DNA of 64,000 nt from Silvimonas iriomotensis (GTDB taxonomy: Bacteria > Pseudomonadota > Gammaproteobacteria > Burkholderiales > Chitinibacteraceae): contig NZ_BMLX01000001.1 in assembly GCF_014645535.1 (NCBI RefSeq), positions 117,169 through 181,168 of the forward strand. Direction: 5' to 3'. Shown here in pieces: positions 40,940 to 49,815 of this stretch. A program made the position numbers and the translations under genes. The notes beneath the pieces are model-generated. The model saw only the letters and a list, made by a program, of their open reading frames with translations. It was not told where the DNA came from and searched no databases. Within the stretch, counting starts at the first letter, position 1. Each line of letters opens with the position of its first letter.

Positions 40940-42044
40940 TGTTGATTTGCACCCAAAACTGCCCCACCTGATGCAGTAATTTGCACCGAAAACTGACCCA
41001 CGTAGAACACTGTCCCGCGAGGTAACGAGCGGGAGTACTGGAGTGATCGACGTGGCTATGTTGAGCATCATCAGACGTTGGCATTTTCGGGACCATGTAC
41101 CGCTGCGCGAGATCGCCAGGCGGCTGGGTGTTTCCCGAAACACGGTTCGCCGCTACATCCGTTCGGAGGCCGTCGTTCCGGTCTATCCGGAACGCCATTC
41201 ACCCAGCAAGCTGGATGGCCATGCCACACGGCTGGCCGACTGGCTCAGGGTTGAAGCGCGACGACCGCGCAAACAGCGACGCACCCTCAAGCAGATCCAC
41301 GCGGATCTCGTTTCTCTGGGTTTCAGCGGTTCCTACGACCGGGTTGCAGCCTTTGCCCGACGATGGCGGCAGGAACAATACGAACAGACAAAAACGACTG
41401 GCCGGGGCACCTTCGTGCCGCTGCGCTTTGCCGAAGGCGAAGCATTCCAGTTCGACTGGAGTGAGGACTGGGCCGTCATCAACGGCGAACGGACGAAGCT
41501 GCAGGTGGCCCATCTCAAGCTCAGCCACAGCCGGGCCTTCTTCCTGCGGGCCTATCTGCTGCAGACCCACGAAATGCTGTTCGATGCCCATTACCATGCC
41601 TTCATGGCCTGGGGCGGCATCCCGCGCCGCGGCATCTACGACAACATGAAGACCGCCGTGGATCGGGTCGGTCGTGGCAAGGAACGCGAGGTCAACATCC
41701 GGTTTAGTGCCATGGTCAGCCACTACCTGTTTGACGCCGAGTTCTGCAACGTGGCTTCCGGCTGGGAAAAGGGCCAGATCGAGAAGAACGTCCAGGACAG
41801 TCGCCACCGTCTCTGGCAGACCGTTCCGCCCTTCGGCTCCCTCGCGGCACTCAACGACTGGCTGGCGGACGAGTGTGTGCGGTTGTGGCAGCAGATCCGC
41901 CATCCGGAGCGGGAGGCCACGATCTGGGCGGTCTGGTCCTCGGAACGCCCGCACCTGATGCCGGTCGGGCAGCCCTTCGATGGCTATGTGGAACATACCA
42001 AGCGGGTAGTCGGCTTGGCGACGGCTTACTTGATCGAACGATAA
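40940..42044 (+). mobile_element. IS21-family element, truncated: left end plus istA, no istB
   Basis: The left end TGTTGATTTGCACCC is at 40940, with the internal repeat CAGTAATTTGCACC a little inside, typical of the multiple terminal repeats of IS21. istA follows. No istB ATPase gene and no right end are found. Similarity to IS21 stops near 42008, so the right half was deleted and the element cannot move by itself. Confidence 0.88.
41043..42044 (+). pseudogene. istA: istA transposase, C-terminally truncated
   Basis: 333 residues against about 500 for a full IstA. The N-terminal helix-turn-helix (REIARRLGVSRNTVRRYIRS) and the DDE integrase core (FDWSEDWAVINGE; IYDNMKTAVDRVG; ASGWEKGQIEKNVQDSR) are preserved. 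After PFDGYVEHTKRV the expected continuation is missing and a short unrelated tail ends at 42044. Without istB and with the C-terminus gone, it is almost certainly inactive. Confidence 0.88.
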
Positions 42045-42188
42045 GCATGCAACAGGCATTTCTGAGTACGTTCAGGCCCGGCTGTCATGGGACGGTATCT
42101 ATTGACGTATGTCAGGGCTACTGTAGGGTGTCTGTCTCGCTTCAATCCTGGAGTTCTGACGCTGACACACCAACAGGCGGACTCCATC

Positions 42189-42485
42189 ATGGCATTCCTC
42201 TCAGTCCAGTATCGTACTTCGAGAGGCTTGAGGTCGTTTGATCTTGATTACGACCTGAATCTATCGGCAGTTCACGTTGATTCGTTTGTTTTGCAAGCCG
42301 CAATTCAGAATGAATTCCCGGAAAACATATCCCTGAGACGCATTACCGATTTCGCCATCGGCGAGACAGCGGAAATGGATACCATCGAAGCAATTGCACT
42401 TCGTATGGGTCTGTTCGATATCCAGTATCTGACCTGGGACGGGTTTAAGCAGATCGAAATAAAACATCAGTTTATCTACATGTAG
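42189..42485 (+). CDS. Small hypothetical protein beside the IS21 scar
   Basis: 98 residues from the ATG at 42189 (GGCGGA upstream). The frame is open from 42087. I do not recognise the family; the sequence is acidic with alternating beta-type segments and a helical middle (MDTIEAIALRMG). It lies immediately after the truncated IS21, so part of its promoter may have been replaced. Confidence 0.5.
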   Translation: MAFLSVQYRTSRGLRSFDLDYDLNLSAVHVDSFVLQAAIQNEFPENISLRRITDFAIGETAEMDTIEAIALRMGLFDIQYLTWDGFKQIEIKHQFIYM

Positions 42486-42631
42486 TAAGGGCAAGGACGG
42501 CGGCACCGGTGCCCTGGCTGGTTTTTGCGGGATGTGGCTATATGCCAGCACTGAACATCCTGTGGCAGTAAGTGGGTTGGCCGATGACTCTGGGACCAGG
42601 CCACGACAGTGTTGCCTGGTTAACTGGAGTT

Positions 42632-42649
42632 CTGTGCGGTAGCGTACAG
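42632..42649. promoter_or_regulatory. Palindromic operator-like site 1
   Basis: CTGTGCGGTAGCGTACAG, near palindromic. It lies 54 bases before a start codon (42704) of a 13-codon remnant resembling the start of the BON gene at 50691. Sites 2-4 are alike. Confidence 0.65.
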
Positions 42650-42703
42650 ATCAGTTGGGACCTGCCAGCGCATATTGGTTCTTTCCTGTCCGGAGTTGGC
42701 GAT

Positions 42704-42745
42704 ATGCATACAGACACATCAGATGTTCCGCCGCAGCAGGCCCAC
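42704..42745 (+). pseudogene. Remnant of a BON-type gene start
   Basis: An ATG is followed by 13 codons and a stop. The peptide (SDVPPQQAH) resembles the opening of the protein at 50691 (SDDLPQKPAF). It sits the same distance behind a shared operator-like site. The rest of the gene is gone. Confidence 0.45.
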
Positions 42746-43146
42746 TAATTCGGGCCAGCTATGATCGAGAACGGCTTGGCAGGCTCAGGGCAAATCCCTT
42801 CCGGGTTTCTCGCTTTTGAGGCGCTGCATCTGTTGGCAGGCAGATGGGTTATTACCCGTTCTGGCACGGTCGAGGGCTGGTCCGAACATCATCTTGAAGG
42901 CCATGCCGCCTGACAAATCCCCGATGTCTATCATTTCATTGGCAATTTGATGGTGACATACCGTTAAAAGCAGACGTAGCACACTTCAAATTACGGAATA
43001 AATCGCCGGTTCATCACTTCTTGTGCGACCTTGTGCTCATTGAACAGGCAGATCACTACGACTGAAGCCAGCAAAGCGTACACTCCACAAATGACCTGCA
43101 AAGGTCGTAGTGATAAGCCTTGTAAAGGCCTGCCGGGAGTGAGTGT
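42746..43146. promoter_or_regulatory. Upstream region of the Crp/Fnr-type regulator
   Basis: 400 bp without a convincing gene. A perfect 11-bp inverted repeat, ATCACTACGAC (43052-43062) and GTCGTAGTGAT (43104-43114), is spaced by 41 bases just before the regulator gene. It could be an operator pair or a leader hairpin. Confidence 0.5.
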
Positions 43147-43881
43147 ATGGCTGATGAGCTGGATCTTGTACAGAATCGTTTGCTGGCAGCATTACCCCCG
43201 GAAGTTCTGCGTCGCTGGATTCCGCATCTGGAGCTGATTGATTTGTCGTTAAGCCAGGTTCTTTATGAGTCTGGTGCCAGGATGAGTCATGTTTATTTTC
43301 CAACGACAGCCATCGTATCGCTCCTGTACGTCCTCGAGAACGGCGCGTCGGCAGAAATTGCCATCGTCGGAAACGAAGGTCTTGTGGGCGTTTCCTTGTT
43401 CATGGGCGGAGAATCGACTACAAGCCGAGCGGTGGTGCAGAGCGCAGGCCGAGGCTACAGGTTGAAAGCGCGGGTCATGAAAGAAGAATTCAGTCACGCC
43501 CCTGTGTTGCATCTCATGCTGCGGTATACCCAGGCGTTGATCACGCAAATGGCTCAAACCGCTGTTTGCAACAGGCATCACTCCCTGGACCAACAATTGT
43601 GTCGCTGGTTGTTGCTCAGCCTTGATCGCTTGCAAGGCAACGAACTGATCATGACTCAAGAACTGATTGCCAACATGCTCGGTGTGCGGCGTGAAGGTGT
43701 CACCCAAAGCGCGCTTAAACTGCAGGAAGCGGGCCTTATTCATTATGCACGTGGTCATATTTCTGTGCTGGATCGACTTGGACTTGAACACCGCACCTGC
43801 GAGTGTTATGCCGTAGTCAAGAAAGAGTATGACCGACTCCTCCCCCAAAGAGATGGCCCTTCCTCTTTACGGGCTCTATAA
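43147..43881 (+). CDS. Crp/Fnr-family transcriptional regulator
   Basis: 244 residues. A cyclic-nucleotide-binding-type beta barrel (about 20-130) contains YFPTTAIVSLLYVLENG and EIAIVGNEGLVGVSLFMG, a subgroup without the usual cAMP residues or Fnr cysteines. A winged helix (about 165-220) contains MTQELIANMLGVRREGVTQSALKL as recognition region. GGGAG precedes the ATG. It lies between operator-like sites 1 and 2 and is the most likely protein to bind them. In related proteins this subgroup responds to stress, but the ligand is unknown. Confidence 0.9.
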   Translation: MADELDLVQNRLLAALPPEVLRRWIPHLELIDLSLSQVLYESGARMSHVYFPTTAIVSLLYVLENGASAEIAIVGNEGLVGVSLFMGGESTTSRAVVQSAGRGYRLKARVMKEEFSHAPVLHLMLRYTQALITQMAQTAVCNRHHSLDQQLCRWLLLSLDRLQGNELIMTQELIANMLGVRREGVTQSALKLQEAGLIHYARGHISVLDRLGLEHRTCECYAVVKKEYDRLLPQRDGPSSLRAL

Positions 43882-43899
43882 GTGCGCTAGCGCACAGAT
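43879..43899. promoter_or_regulatory. Palindromic operator-like site 2
   Basis: Contains the perfect 14-base palindrome GTGCGCTAGCGCAC (43882-43895) followed by AGAT. It lies 57 bases before the BON pseudogene start, with GGGTATACAC between as a possible -10 region. Confidence 0.7.
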
Positions 43900-43956
43900 C
43901 AACGTGCGGGCAGGGTATACACATTGGACCTTCCGTTTCCAAATGGAAGGGCCATC

Positions 43957-44395
43957 ATGGAATCCGATTTTGAGTTTGAAACCAAAGTCCGTTCAAGCCG
44001 ACATTGGGCGAGATCAGCCCGTTATGAGGATGCGGACAATGATCCGGTCGATCAGGGAAAGGCTTCCAGAGGGCAAGCCCTTTCAGATAAATCGCGCCCG
44101 GCTCTTACCCTGGTTGGGCTGAAGGATACCCCGTGGGCTAGCTCTTCTCAGTTTCGGGGAGCGAGTCGTGCGCAAGATGATTAATTGCTCGCGCAAATAA
44201 TCTGTCTCCTCAAGCAGATCCTGCGTGCAACCTCCCGGCGAATTTGGATCAATGTCGACGACGGCCAGGTTCAATAGGGGCGGATGGCGGAATGCCCCGA
44301 GCAGCGAGCGAGAGTTTCTTGTCACTTCTCCACATGCCTGATGTGGCGGGTTTGATTGGACGAGCTCACCACTAAACTTCAGTACTTGACTTTGC
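43957..44395 (+). pseudogene. Decayed BON-domain gene, paralogue of the gene at 51105
   Basis: The first 75 codons are open and start MESDFEFETKVRSSRHWARS, very like MKSDFEFQTKARPRRKWATS of the protein at 51105; both share WxSxSQFxxA near codon 60. After codon 75 there is a stop, yet the remaining BON-domain sequence can still be followed in other frames (for example DGLV-like AGLIG, then DELTTK against DELTIK). So the gene is broken by stops and frameshifts. Upstream sites are conserved as well. Confidence 0.8.
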
Positions 44396-44503
44396 ACAAA
44401 TGCGAATCGGTGCCGATGTGCGTGCGGGGCTCCAGTTCCTTGCTGCCAAGGTTTTGAAGTGTAGGAAACGCGTTATCCGCGGGACTTTGAAAGGGTTTGC
44501 CTT

Positions 44504-45256
44504 ATGAACAGATCCCTGTCGTACACAGGAAGGGCCAGGTTACGACTCCGGGCGCTAAGACATCAGATTGAATTGGCCGAGGTAACACTGGACATGCTTC
44601 AGGTGGAGATTAATGAGTCTCAAGCCTGGCATGACTTGACGAGTGTGCGCGGTGTCTTGCAAGAGAATCAACGACTGTTAGCGCAAATAGGCAAGGCGGC
44701 ACGTGATGCGGATGAGGTACAGCTTGTTCTCGCTGCCGCCATCAAAGCGTCGGAGACAGATCCGTTGACCGGGCTGCCAAACAGGGTGCAGTTATGGAAG
44801 CATCTGACTCGGGATATAGCGATTGCGAAAAGGCACAGGAGTCATATTGCAGTTTATTTCCTGGATCTCGATGGCTTCAAGATCATCAATGATCAACTAG
44901 GGCACGGGGTTGGCGATTTGCTGCTGCAACATATCGCTACCCGCCTACGGGAGACCGTGAGGGAAGTGGACACCGTGTGCCGCCTCGGAGGTGACGAATT
45001 CGTGGTGGTGGCATCCGAGATCAAATCTGAAAACGTGGCACGGATGGAAAATAAACTAAGCCAGGTGCTGGCGTGCTCACACGATCTTGATGGTCACAAT
45101 GTTGCTGCAACGGCGAGCATCGGTTGCAGTATTTTCCCGGAAGATGGAGACACCCCTGAACTCCTGATATGCAAAGCCGACGAGGCCATGTACCGCGCCA
45201 AGCATGCAAAACGCGCAAAGCGAGCGGTCTACCAGGATGCCAGTATCGAGATGTAG
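44504..45256 (+). CDS. Diguanylate cyclase (GGDEF domain)
   Basis: 250 residues. A helical N-terminus (about 1-80, possible coiled coil) precedes a complete GGDEF domain: TDPLTGLPNR, FLDLDGFKIINDQLGH, and the active motif GGDEF at 162-166. The inhibitory site RxxD (Arg153-Asp156) is intact, so product feedback is expected. There is no membrane segment and no sensor domain; the coiled coil may promote dimerisation. It lies downstream of the Crp-like regulator and the BON pseudogene, perhaps in the same stress-response block. Confidence 0.93.
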   Translation: MNRSLSYTGRARLRLRALRHQIELAEVTLDMLQVEINESQAWHDLTSVRGVLQENQRLLAQIGKAARDADEVQLVLAAAIKASETDPLTGLPNRVQLWKHLTRDIAIAKRHRSHIAVYFLDLDGFKIINDQLGHGVGDLLLQHIATRLRETVREVDTVCRLGGDEFVVVASEIKSENVARMENKLSQVLACSHDLDGHNVAATASIGCSIFPEDGDTPELLICKADEAMYRAKHAKRAKRAVYQDASIEM

Positions 45257-45367
45257 TTCCGGGATTCGGGAGAACCCAGGGGCCGCCGGGCGGACGCAGC
45301 AAAACGCTTATGCCAGATGAGGAGGCTGCCCTGGTTGAAAATTTCCAAGTCTGGCAAGGAAATGATC

Positions 45368-45547
45368 ATGTGGACCTGTAAAGAGTGCCAAGCGGTTCTC
45401 ACGCCCTATGAAGCCCCGCCGGACATGGATGACGAGGGGGTCTTTTTCGTTTGTCCCCTTTGTAGCCATAAGAACTCGTTACAGGTGATCGAGAGTCCAC
45501 GTAAAAGAAAAGGGGATGCGATCTATCTTGTGCAGCTCGATTCCTGA
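45368..45547 (+). CDS. Small zinc-ribbon-like protein
   Basis: 59 residues with two CxxC pairs: Cys4-Cys7 and Cys29-Cys32 (WTCKECQ; VCPLCSH), a likely zinc knuckle. AAGGAA stands six bases before the ATG at 45368. The function is unknown. It is 111 bp downstream of the cyclase on the same strand. Confidence 0.65.
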   Translation: MWTCKECQAVLTPYEAPPDMDDEGVFFVCPLCSHKNSLQVIESPRKRKGDAIYLVQLDS

Positions 45548-45605
45548 CCGCGAATCAGAGCCCTGAAACAAACGCCTTTTCTGCTCATTGAAACAGGCTC
45601 CCGGT

Positions 45606-45794
45606 TTAATGCAGAAACGTGGAGGTGATGACCGCATGACTTGAATACAGGGCGCTGGAGTCTCCAGCTGGAGACCGGAACGTTACCTGATATTTCGGAC
45701 CAATCCGGTCGATTTGAATCACTTCGAAGTGGACGGTCTGGCCGTTTATGGATTGAGCGAAGCAGTCGCCCGGCTGTAGTTTATTAATGATCAA
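45606..45794 (-). CDS. Possible small protein, 62 residues
   Basis: A TTG-initiated frame with the sequence NKLQPGDCFAQSINGQTVHFEVIQIDRIG, a pattern of alternating beta strands that looks like a real small fold. There is a GGAAA upstream but no AUG. I know no homologue. Confidence 0.45.
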   Translation of the reverse strand: MIINKLQPGDCFAQSINGQTVHFEVIQIDRIGPKYQVTFRSPAGDSSALYSSHAVITSTFLH

Positions 45795-46294
45795 AATGTT
45801 TCCAGGAGGCTCTCAGCACCCCCTGTCTTGCCAGGTCATGGCGCATATCGGGGCATGAACGGTATCTGAATCGCTGTCATTTTCAGGCAGGCGCGTTCTG
45901 GCCGTTTCGGAGCTGAGCAAGCGGTCTTTACTGACCACAAGGAGAACTGAAGCAACAACCGGGACTATAAGCGCCCAGGATGTTCCGTTGCCTTGATATT
46001 CCATGTGGCAGCGAAAGCACAAGGCAGACACGGCATGGCCACAAATCAAGTGGCATCAGCAAAATCCAGCGCTTCGGGCAATGACGGAGGGACTCTCGTT
46101 TGAATAAACGAATGAAAGACCAACTAACGAGGCAAGAGCTTGAGGAGGCTGCTACAGGGAAATGGGTGATCTAAGTAATTGATAGATCAGCCAAAAGCAA
46201 CCGAGATGCTACGCACATATCGGCCCTTTGGCAAATGTATTTTGTCAACCGCGTCATGCGGTGGAGCACCAGACTAAACGGTAAGGTGGGGCTA
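45795..46294. other. Intergenic stretch, possibly with one tiny gene
   Basis: About 500 bp. A minus-strand frame (45813-46049) could give a short protein with one membrane segment (TSWALIVPVVASVLLVV), but it lacks a ribosome site. Nothing else is recognisable. Confidence 0.3.
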
Positions 46295-46552
46295 TCAGTT
46301 TTTTTCGAGAGGGGGCATTTTGCCAGCCCTGTATTTGGCAACAAACATCCCTTCACTCATGGAGTCACCTTTTTCGGTGAAGGGGCGTTTGGTGATCTGA
46401 CCTTCGTGCAATCCATCGATGACATAGGACCATTTCCAGAGATGTCCGGATTTCCAGACAGTGACTCGAAGATGGTGCCCCGCGTGATCAAACTCTTTCA
46501 CTTCAATGTCATCTGCCAATCTAGTCGTCCATGTGTGAGCATCGCTGATCAT
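46295..46552 (-). CDS. Hypothetical protein, 85 residues
   Basis: A minus-strand frame with balanced composition: HTWTTRLADDIEVKEFDHA, then VTVWKSGHLWKWSYVIDG, which looks like a compact beta sheet with conserved-type tryptophans. No family is known to me. The start at 46552 lacks a clear ribosome site. Confidence 0.5.
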   Translation of the reverse strand: MISDAHTWTTRLADDIEVKEFDHAGHHLRVTVWKSGHLWKWSYVIDGLHEGQITKRPFTEKGDSMSEGMFVAKYRAGKMPPLEKN

Positions 46553-46854
46553 AGGCGCAAGTCAGGCTGGTCAGGTTTTTTTCTTTCCGGAAAAATTTGT
46601 TTTCACATGGGCTAAAGAACTGATTGAGGGTGTCATTAAGTCAGAAGAAGGGTAAGTACTGTGTATTCCGATGATATTGACACCTTGTTCCGGAGATGCC
46701 GGCCCAGGCATTCTGGAGGTTGTGGCCCACCTCATCACCTGTACCAAAGTAAAAGAGCACCCGAAGGTGCTTTTTCTGTTTGCGACCACGCTCATTGGTC
46801 ACCCATATCCTTTTGTTTGCCCACGGACTCGGCATGTAATTCGATCTGATGTGT

Positions 46855-47379
46855 TCGATGCAATATTCGATCCAGTACCCGCGCGTCACCATCGAGCTGT
46901 TGACCGACTCGCACCTGCTTAGTCTGTCCCGGCGGGAGGCCGATCTGGCGTTCCGCATCAAGCCGTTTGATGAACCGGATATCGTCTCGCGCAACTTGTT
47001 GCATATGCCCTATGGCGCGTATACGGCTGCGGATTACCCGCTACCGTTGGCAGGCGATGGGGAAGGCGCAGGTTTGATCACCATGGATGCCGCCTTCAAC
47101 AGCATGCCCGACGTCGCCTGGTTGCAACGCATGCTGCCCCATGCGCGCGTGGTATTTCGCAGCAATGCCCGTGCGGTGCAGGCAAAGATGTGTCTGCAGG
47201 GAACCGGCGTGGCAGTACTGCCCAGACCGCTGGGTGATGCCATTGCCGGTTTGCAGCGGATTGATCTGGGCGAAGACCCGCCTGTGCGGGAAACCTGGAT
47301 TGGTTATCACCGCGACATGCGGCGCCTGGCGCGATTAAGGGCGTTGCTGGATTTGGTGATTGCCCGGCTGGCCGACTGA
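46855..47379 (+). pseudogene. LysR-type regulator, N-terminally truncated
   Basis: The frame covers the effector-binding half of a LysR regulator: VTIELLTDSHLLSLSRREAD, LAFRIKP, then QAKMCLQGTGVAVLPRPLGD. The N-terminal helix-turn-helix and linker helix are absent; the sequence before 46855 is unrelated. With no DNA-binding domain it cannot act as a regulator. GC-rich codon use shows that it came from chromosomal-type DNA. Confidence 0.85.
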
Positions 47380-47419
47380 GCGGACCGCCGCGCTTGGGCC
47401 GGCGGGCGCTGCATAGACG

Positions 47420-47455
47420 TAAAAAAGCCCCGGGCACGAATGCCCAGGGCTGGTC
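47420..47455 (-). terminator. Terminator on the minus strand
   Basis: The stem AGCCC-GGGCA with TGCCC-GGGCT (one mismatch, loop CGAA) is flanked on the left by AAAAAA, that is a T run for minus-strand transcripts. It would have ended the transporter whose remnant lies just upstream. Confidence 0.7.
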
Positions 47456-47476
47456 TCCACCGTGTTCATCAGGCGC

Positions 47477-47585
47477 TGAGCGTGCGCAATTCTCCGCGTG
47501 CCAGCCCAATGAGTGTGCGTACCAACAACCCGGCAATGGCCGCAGTAGCTAGTGCCAGCAATGCCTGCGCAACACCACCGGTAAT
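47477..47585 (-). pseudogene. C-terminal scrap of a membrane transporter
   Basis: On the minus strand about 35 codons read ALLALATAAIAGLLVRTLIG and then LARGELRTLSA before a stop at 47477, the look of the last helix and tail of an MFS-type exporter. The rest of the gene is missing. With the headless LysR gene converging on it, the spot looks like the scar of a deletion that removed a regulator/transporter pair. Confidence 0.5.
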
Positions 47586-47732
47586 CGTTTGACTTATTCG
47601 ACTTCAGTAGCCGAGGGAAGGGCAACCCGGAAGGTAGAAACAACGGGGGGATGAAATCGATTACGTGGCACGTGCCTACAGTGCGAAGTGGCAGCATCTC
47701 ACGTTGACTGCGCCAAGCGTCTGCCGCTACGG

Positions 47733-48482
47733 CTATTTGCCGCCGGCCAAATCAATGAAGCTCCCGGTCACGTATGAAGCCTCGTCAGATAACAGCCAGG
47801 CAATGGCTTGTGCCACCTCTTCAGGCTGTCCGCCACGTTTCATTGGCAAACTGTCTTTTATCCGGTCGACCCTGCCTGCTTCACCACCATCGGCATGCAT
47901 TTCTGTGTAGATAAAGCCCGGCCTCACTGCGTTGACCCGGATGCCCTGGCCGGCTACTTCTAAAGACAGGCCGATGGTCATGGTATCGAGCGCCCCTTTT
48001 GACGCGGCGTAGTCGACATATTCATGCGGTGACCCCAGGCGAGAGGCGGCCGAAGAGACGTTCACAATGGCGCCTCCCTGGCCACCATGCCGCCACGCCA
48101 TGCGCTTGACCGCCTCGCGAGCGCATATGAAGCTACCACCCACATTGGTCGCAAACAGCGTTGCCAGCCGCCCTGCATTCAGTTGCTCAATGGAAGCTTG
48201 TTGCATCAGCATGCCCGCGTTATTCACCAGCCCGGTGATAGGGCCAAATGCCTTATCAATTTGCGAAAAAAGTGCGACGACTTGTTCTTCCTGCGAGATA
48301 TCCGCTTGCACCGCAATCGCCTCACCACCGGCAAAGTGGATTTTCTCGACCACCTCTTGCGCACTGTCTTCACGCGTGCGATAGCCGACGCATACTTTAT
48401 GGCCTTTGCTGGCGAGGAGTAGTGCAGTTGCACGGCCAATGCCGCGGTCACCACCGGTAATCAATGTAATCTTGTTGATCAT
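47733..48482 (-). CDS. Short-chain dehydrogenase/reductase
   Basis: 249 residues. Cofactor motif TGGDRGIGRA (about 9-18), NNAG near 88-91, catalytic Ser (VNVSSAAS), and YxxxK as YAASK near 158-162. The end, VTGSFIDLAGGK, is typical of classical SDRs such as sugar or 3-oxoacyl reductases. The arginine in GYRTRED after beta-2 suggests NADP. The substrate is unknown. It follows chromosome-like base composition inside the accessory region. Confidence 0.92.
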   Translation of the reverse strand: MINKITLITGGDRGIGRATALLLASKGHKVCVGYRTREDSAQEVVEKIHFAGGEAIAVQADISQEEQVVALFSQIDKAFGPITGLVNNAGMLMQQASIEQLNAGRLATLFATNVGGSFICAREAVKRMAWRHGGQGGAIVNVSSAASRLGSPHEYVDYAASKGALDTMTIGLSLEVAGQGIRVNAVRPGFIYTEMHADGGEAGRVDRIKDSLPMKRGGQPEEVAQAIAWLLSDEASYVTGSFIDLAGGK

Positions 48483-48879
48483 TTGCGTTCTGGATCAGCG
48501 AGTGCTAGTTGCCGTTTATGTTGGTCTGTCCGGGAATATCAGCGTGTTAAGCGATTGCTTGCCTGCTCCAGTCGACCTACTGCCTGGTTCCGCCAACCAC
48601 TGATGGTTTTTTGTGAATTCTAGCGGTACTGATGCTTAACGTCGCTCTTTCAAAACATCCGCCATTGAGGAACGTTGCACGTTAGGGGGCAGGGAAGGTC
48701 ACTATACATGTCTGTATTACACCCGCGCCGTAATGCTGCGCTTATCGCCTTGAGACTTATCCGGTAGAGTGGCGCGGGTGCCCTGAAGTGGCACATGAAC
48801 TCTCCGCTGAACTCGGGGTTCCTCTCCCTGTTTCCTCCCGATACACACTACAGCTCAACCTCTTCGAGCCGGGAATTCC
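48483..48879. other. Intergenic stretch between divergent genes
   Basis: About 400 bp between the SDR and the acyltransferase. No gene, repeat or clear operator is visible. It should contain both promoters. Confidence 0.4.
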
Positions 48880-49713
48880 ATGACCGCCATTTTCTGGCTG
48901 CTTTCCTTGCTCCCACTGCCCTGGGCGCAAGCACTTGGCGCTTTGCTGGGCTCTAGCGTGGCTCGTTTGCCGGGGCGCTACGGCACCCGGTTGCAACAAA
49001 ATTATCTGCAAGCCTATCCGGATTCGTCTTCGATCCAATTTCGTGAGGCCAGCCGAGCAGCCGGGCGTATGGTGCTGGAAATGCCGTATTTCTGGATGCG
49101 CGAAAACCCGATGTCACGACTGGATATTTCGCCAGCCAATTTCCACGAAACCACTGACGCGCTGTTGGCTCAGGGAAAGGGCCTCATTCTGTTGTCACCG
49201 CATCTGGGCGGGTTCGAATTGCTGGGGCCGTTGTTTGCACAATATTCGCCCTCTACCGTGTTGTTCAAACCGCCGCACCAGCCCTGGCTGCGCGACTGGA
49301 TAGAACGCATGCGCAGTCGCCCGAATCTGGCCATGGCCCCTGCGACCCCGCGTGGCGTACGCATGTTGGTCAAAGCGCTCAAGCGCGGTGAAACCATTGG
49401 CATTCTGCCTGACCAGTGCCCCGGTGGCGGCGAAGGTGATTGGGCGCCCTTTTTTGGTAAACCGGCGTACACCATGAACCTGGTGCAGCGTCTGCAGGCC
49501 ATCAGCGGTGCGCCCATCGTGATGGTGTTTGCGGAACGCTTGGGAGCATCTTGCGCTTACCATATTCATCTGAAAGTACTGGCTGAGCCACTGTCCACGG
49601 ACCGGCAGGTCGCCGCAGCACATCTTAACAATCAGATCGAACAACTGATTGCCCGCGCACCTACCCAATATCTGTGGGGCTACAACCGCTATAAACGGCC
49701 ACGTGGGGCGTAA
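48880..49713 (+). CDS. LpxL/HtrB-type lysophospholipid (lipid A) acyltransferase
   Basis: 277 residues. An N-terminal hydrophobic anchor (about 1-24) is followed by the catalytic HLGGFE (His108, Glu113; the HX4E/D motif), TVLFKPPHQPWL, and the phosphate-binding type block GILPDQCPGGGEGDW. It transfers a secondary acyl chain to lipid A precursors or acts as a related acyltransferase at the inner membrane. Other copies are expected on the chromosome, so this may be an accessory paralogue. Confidence 0.9.
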   Translation: MTAIFWLLSLLPLPWAQALGALLGSSVARLPGRYGTRLQQNYLQAYPDSSSIQFREASRAAGRMVLEMPYFWMRENPMSRLDISPANFHETTDALLAQGKGLILLSPHLGGFELLGPLFAQYSPSTVLFKPPHQPWLRDWIERMRSRPNLAMAPATPRGVRMLVKALKRGETIGILPDQCPGGGEGDWAPFFGKPAYTMNLVQRLQAISGAPIVMVFAERLGASCAYHIHLKVLAEPLSTDRQVAAAHLNNQIEQLIARAPTQYLWGYNRYKRPRGA

Positions 49714-49815
49714 ATTGCGGGTGGGGGTACACAGATGTTCCGCTTGCACGTAGATCCAGGTATTGGCCCAGAACTGCGGGAGTGATTCGTCAGAATCATG
49801 GGCATCTGCAAACTG

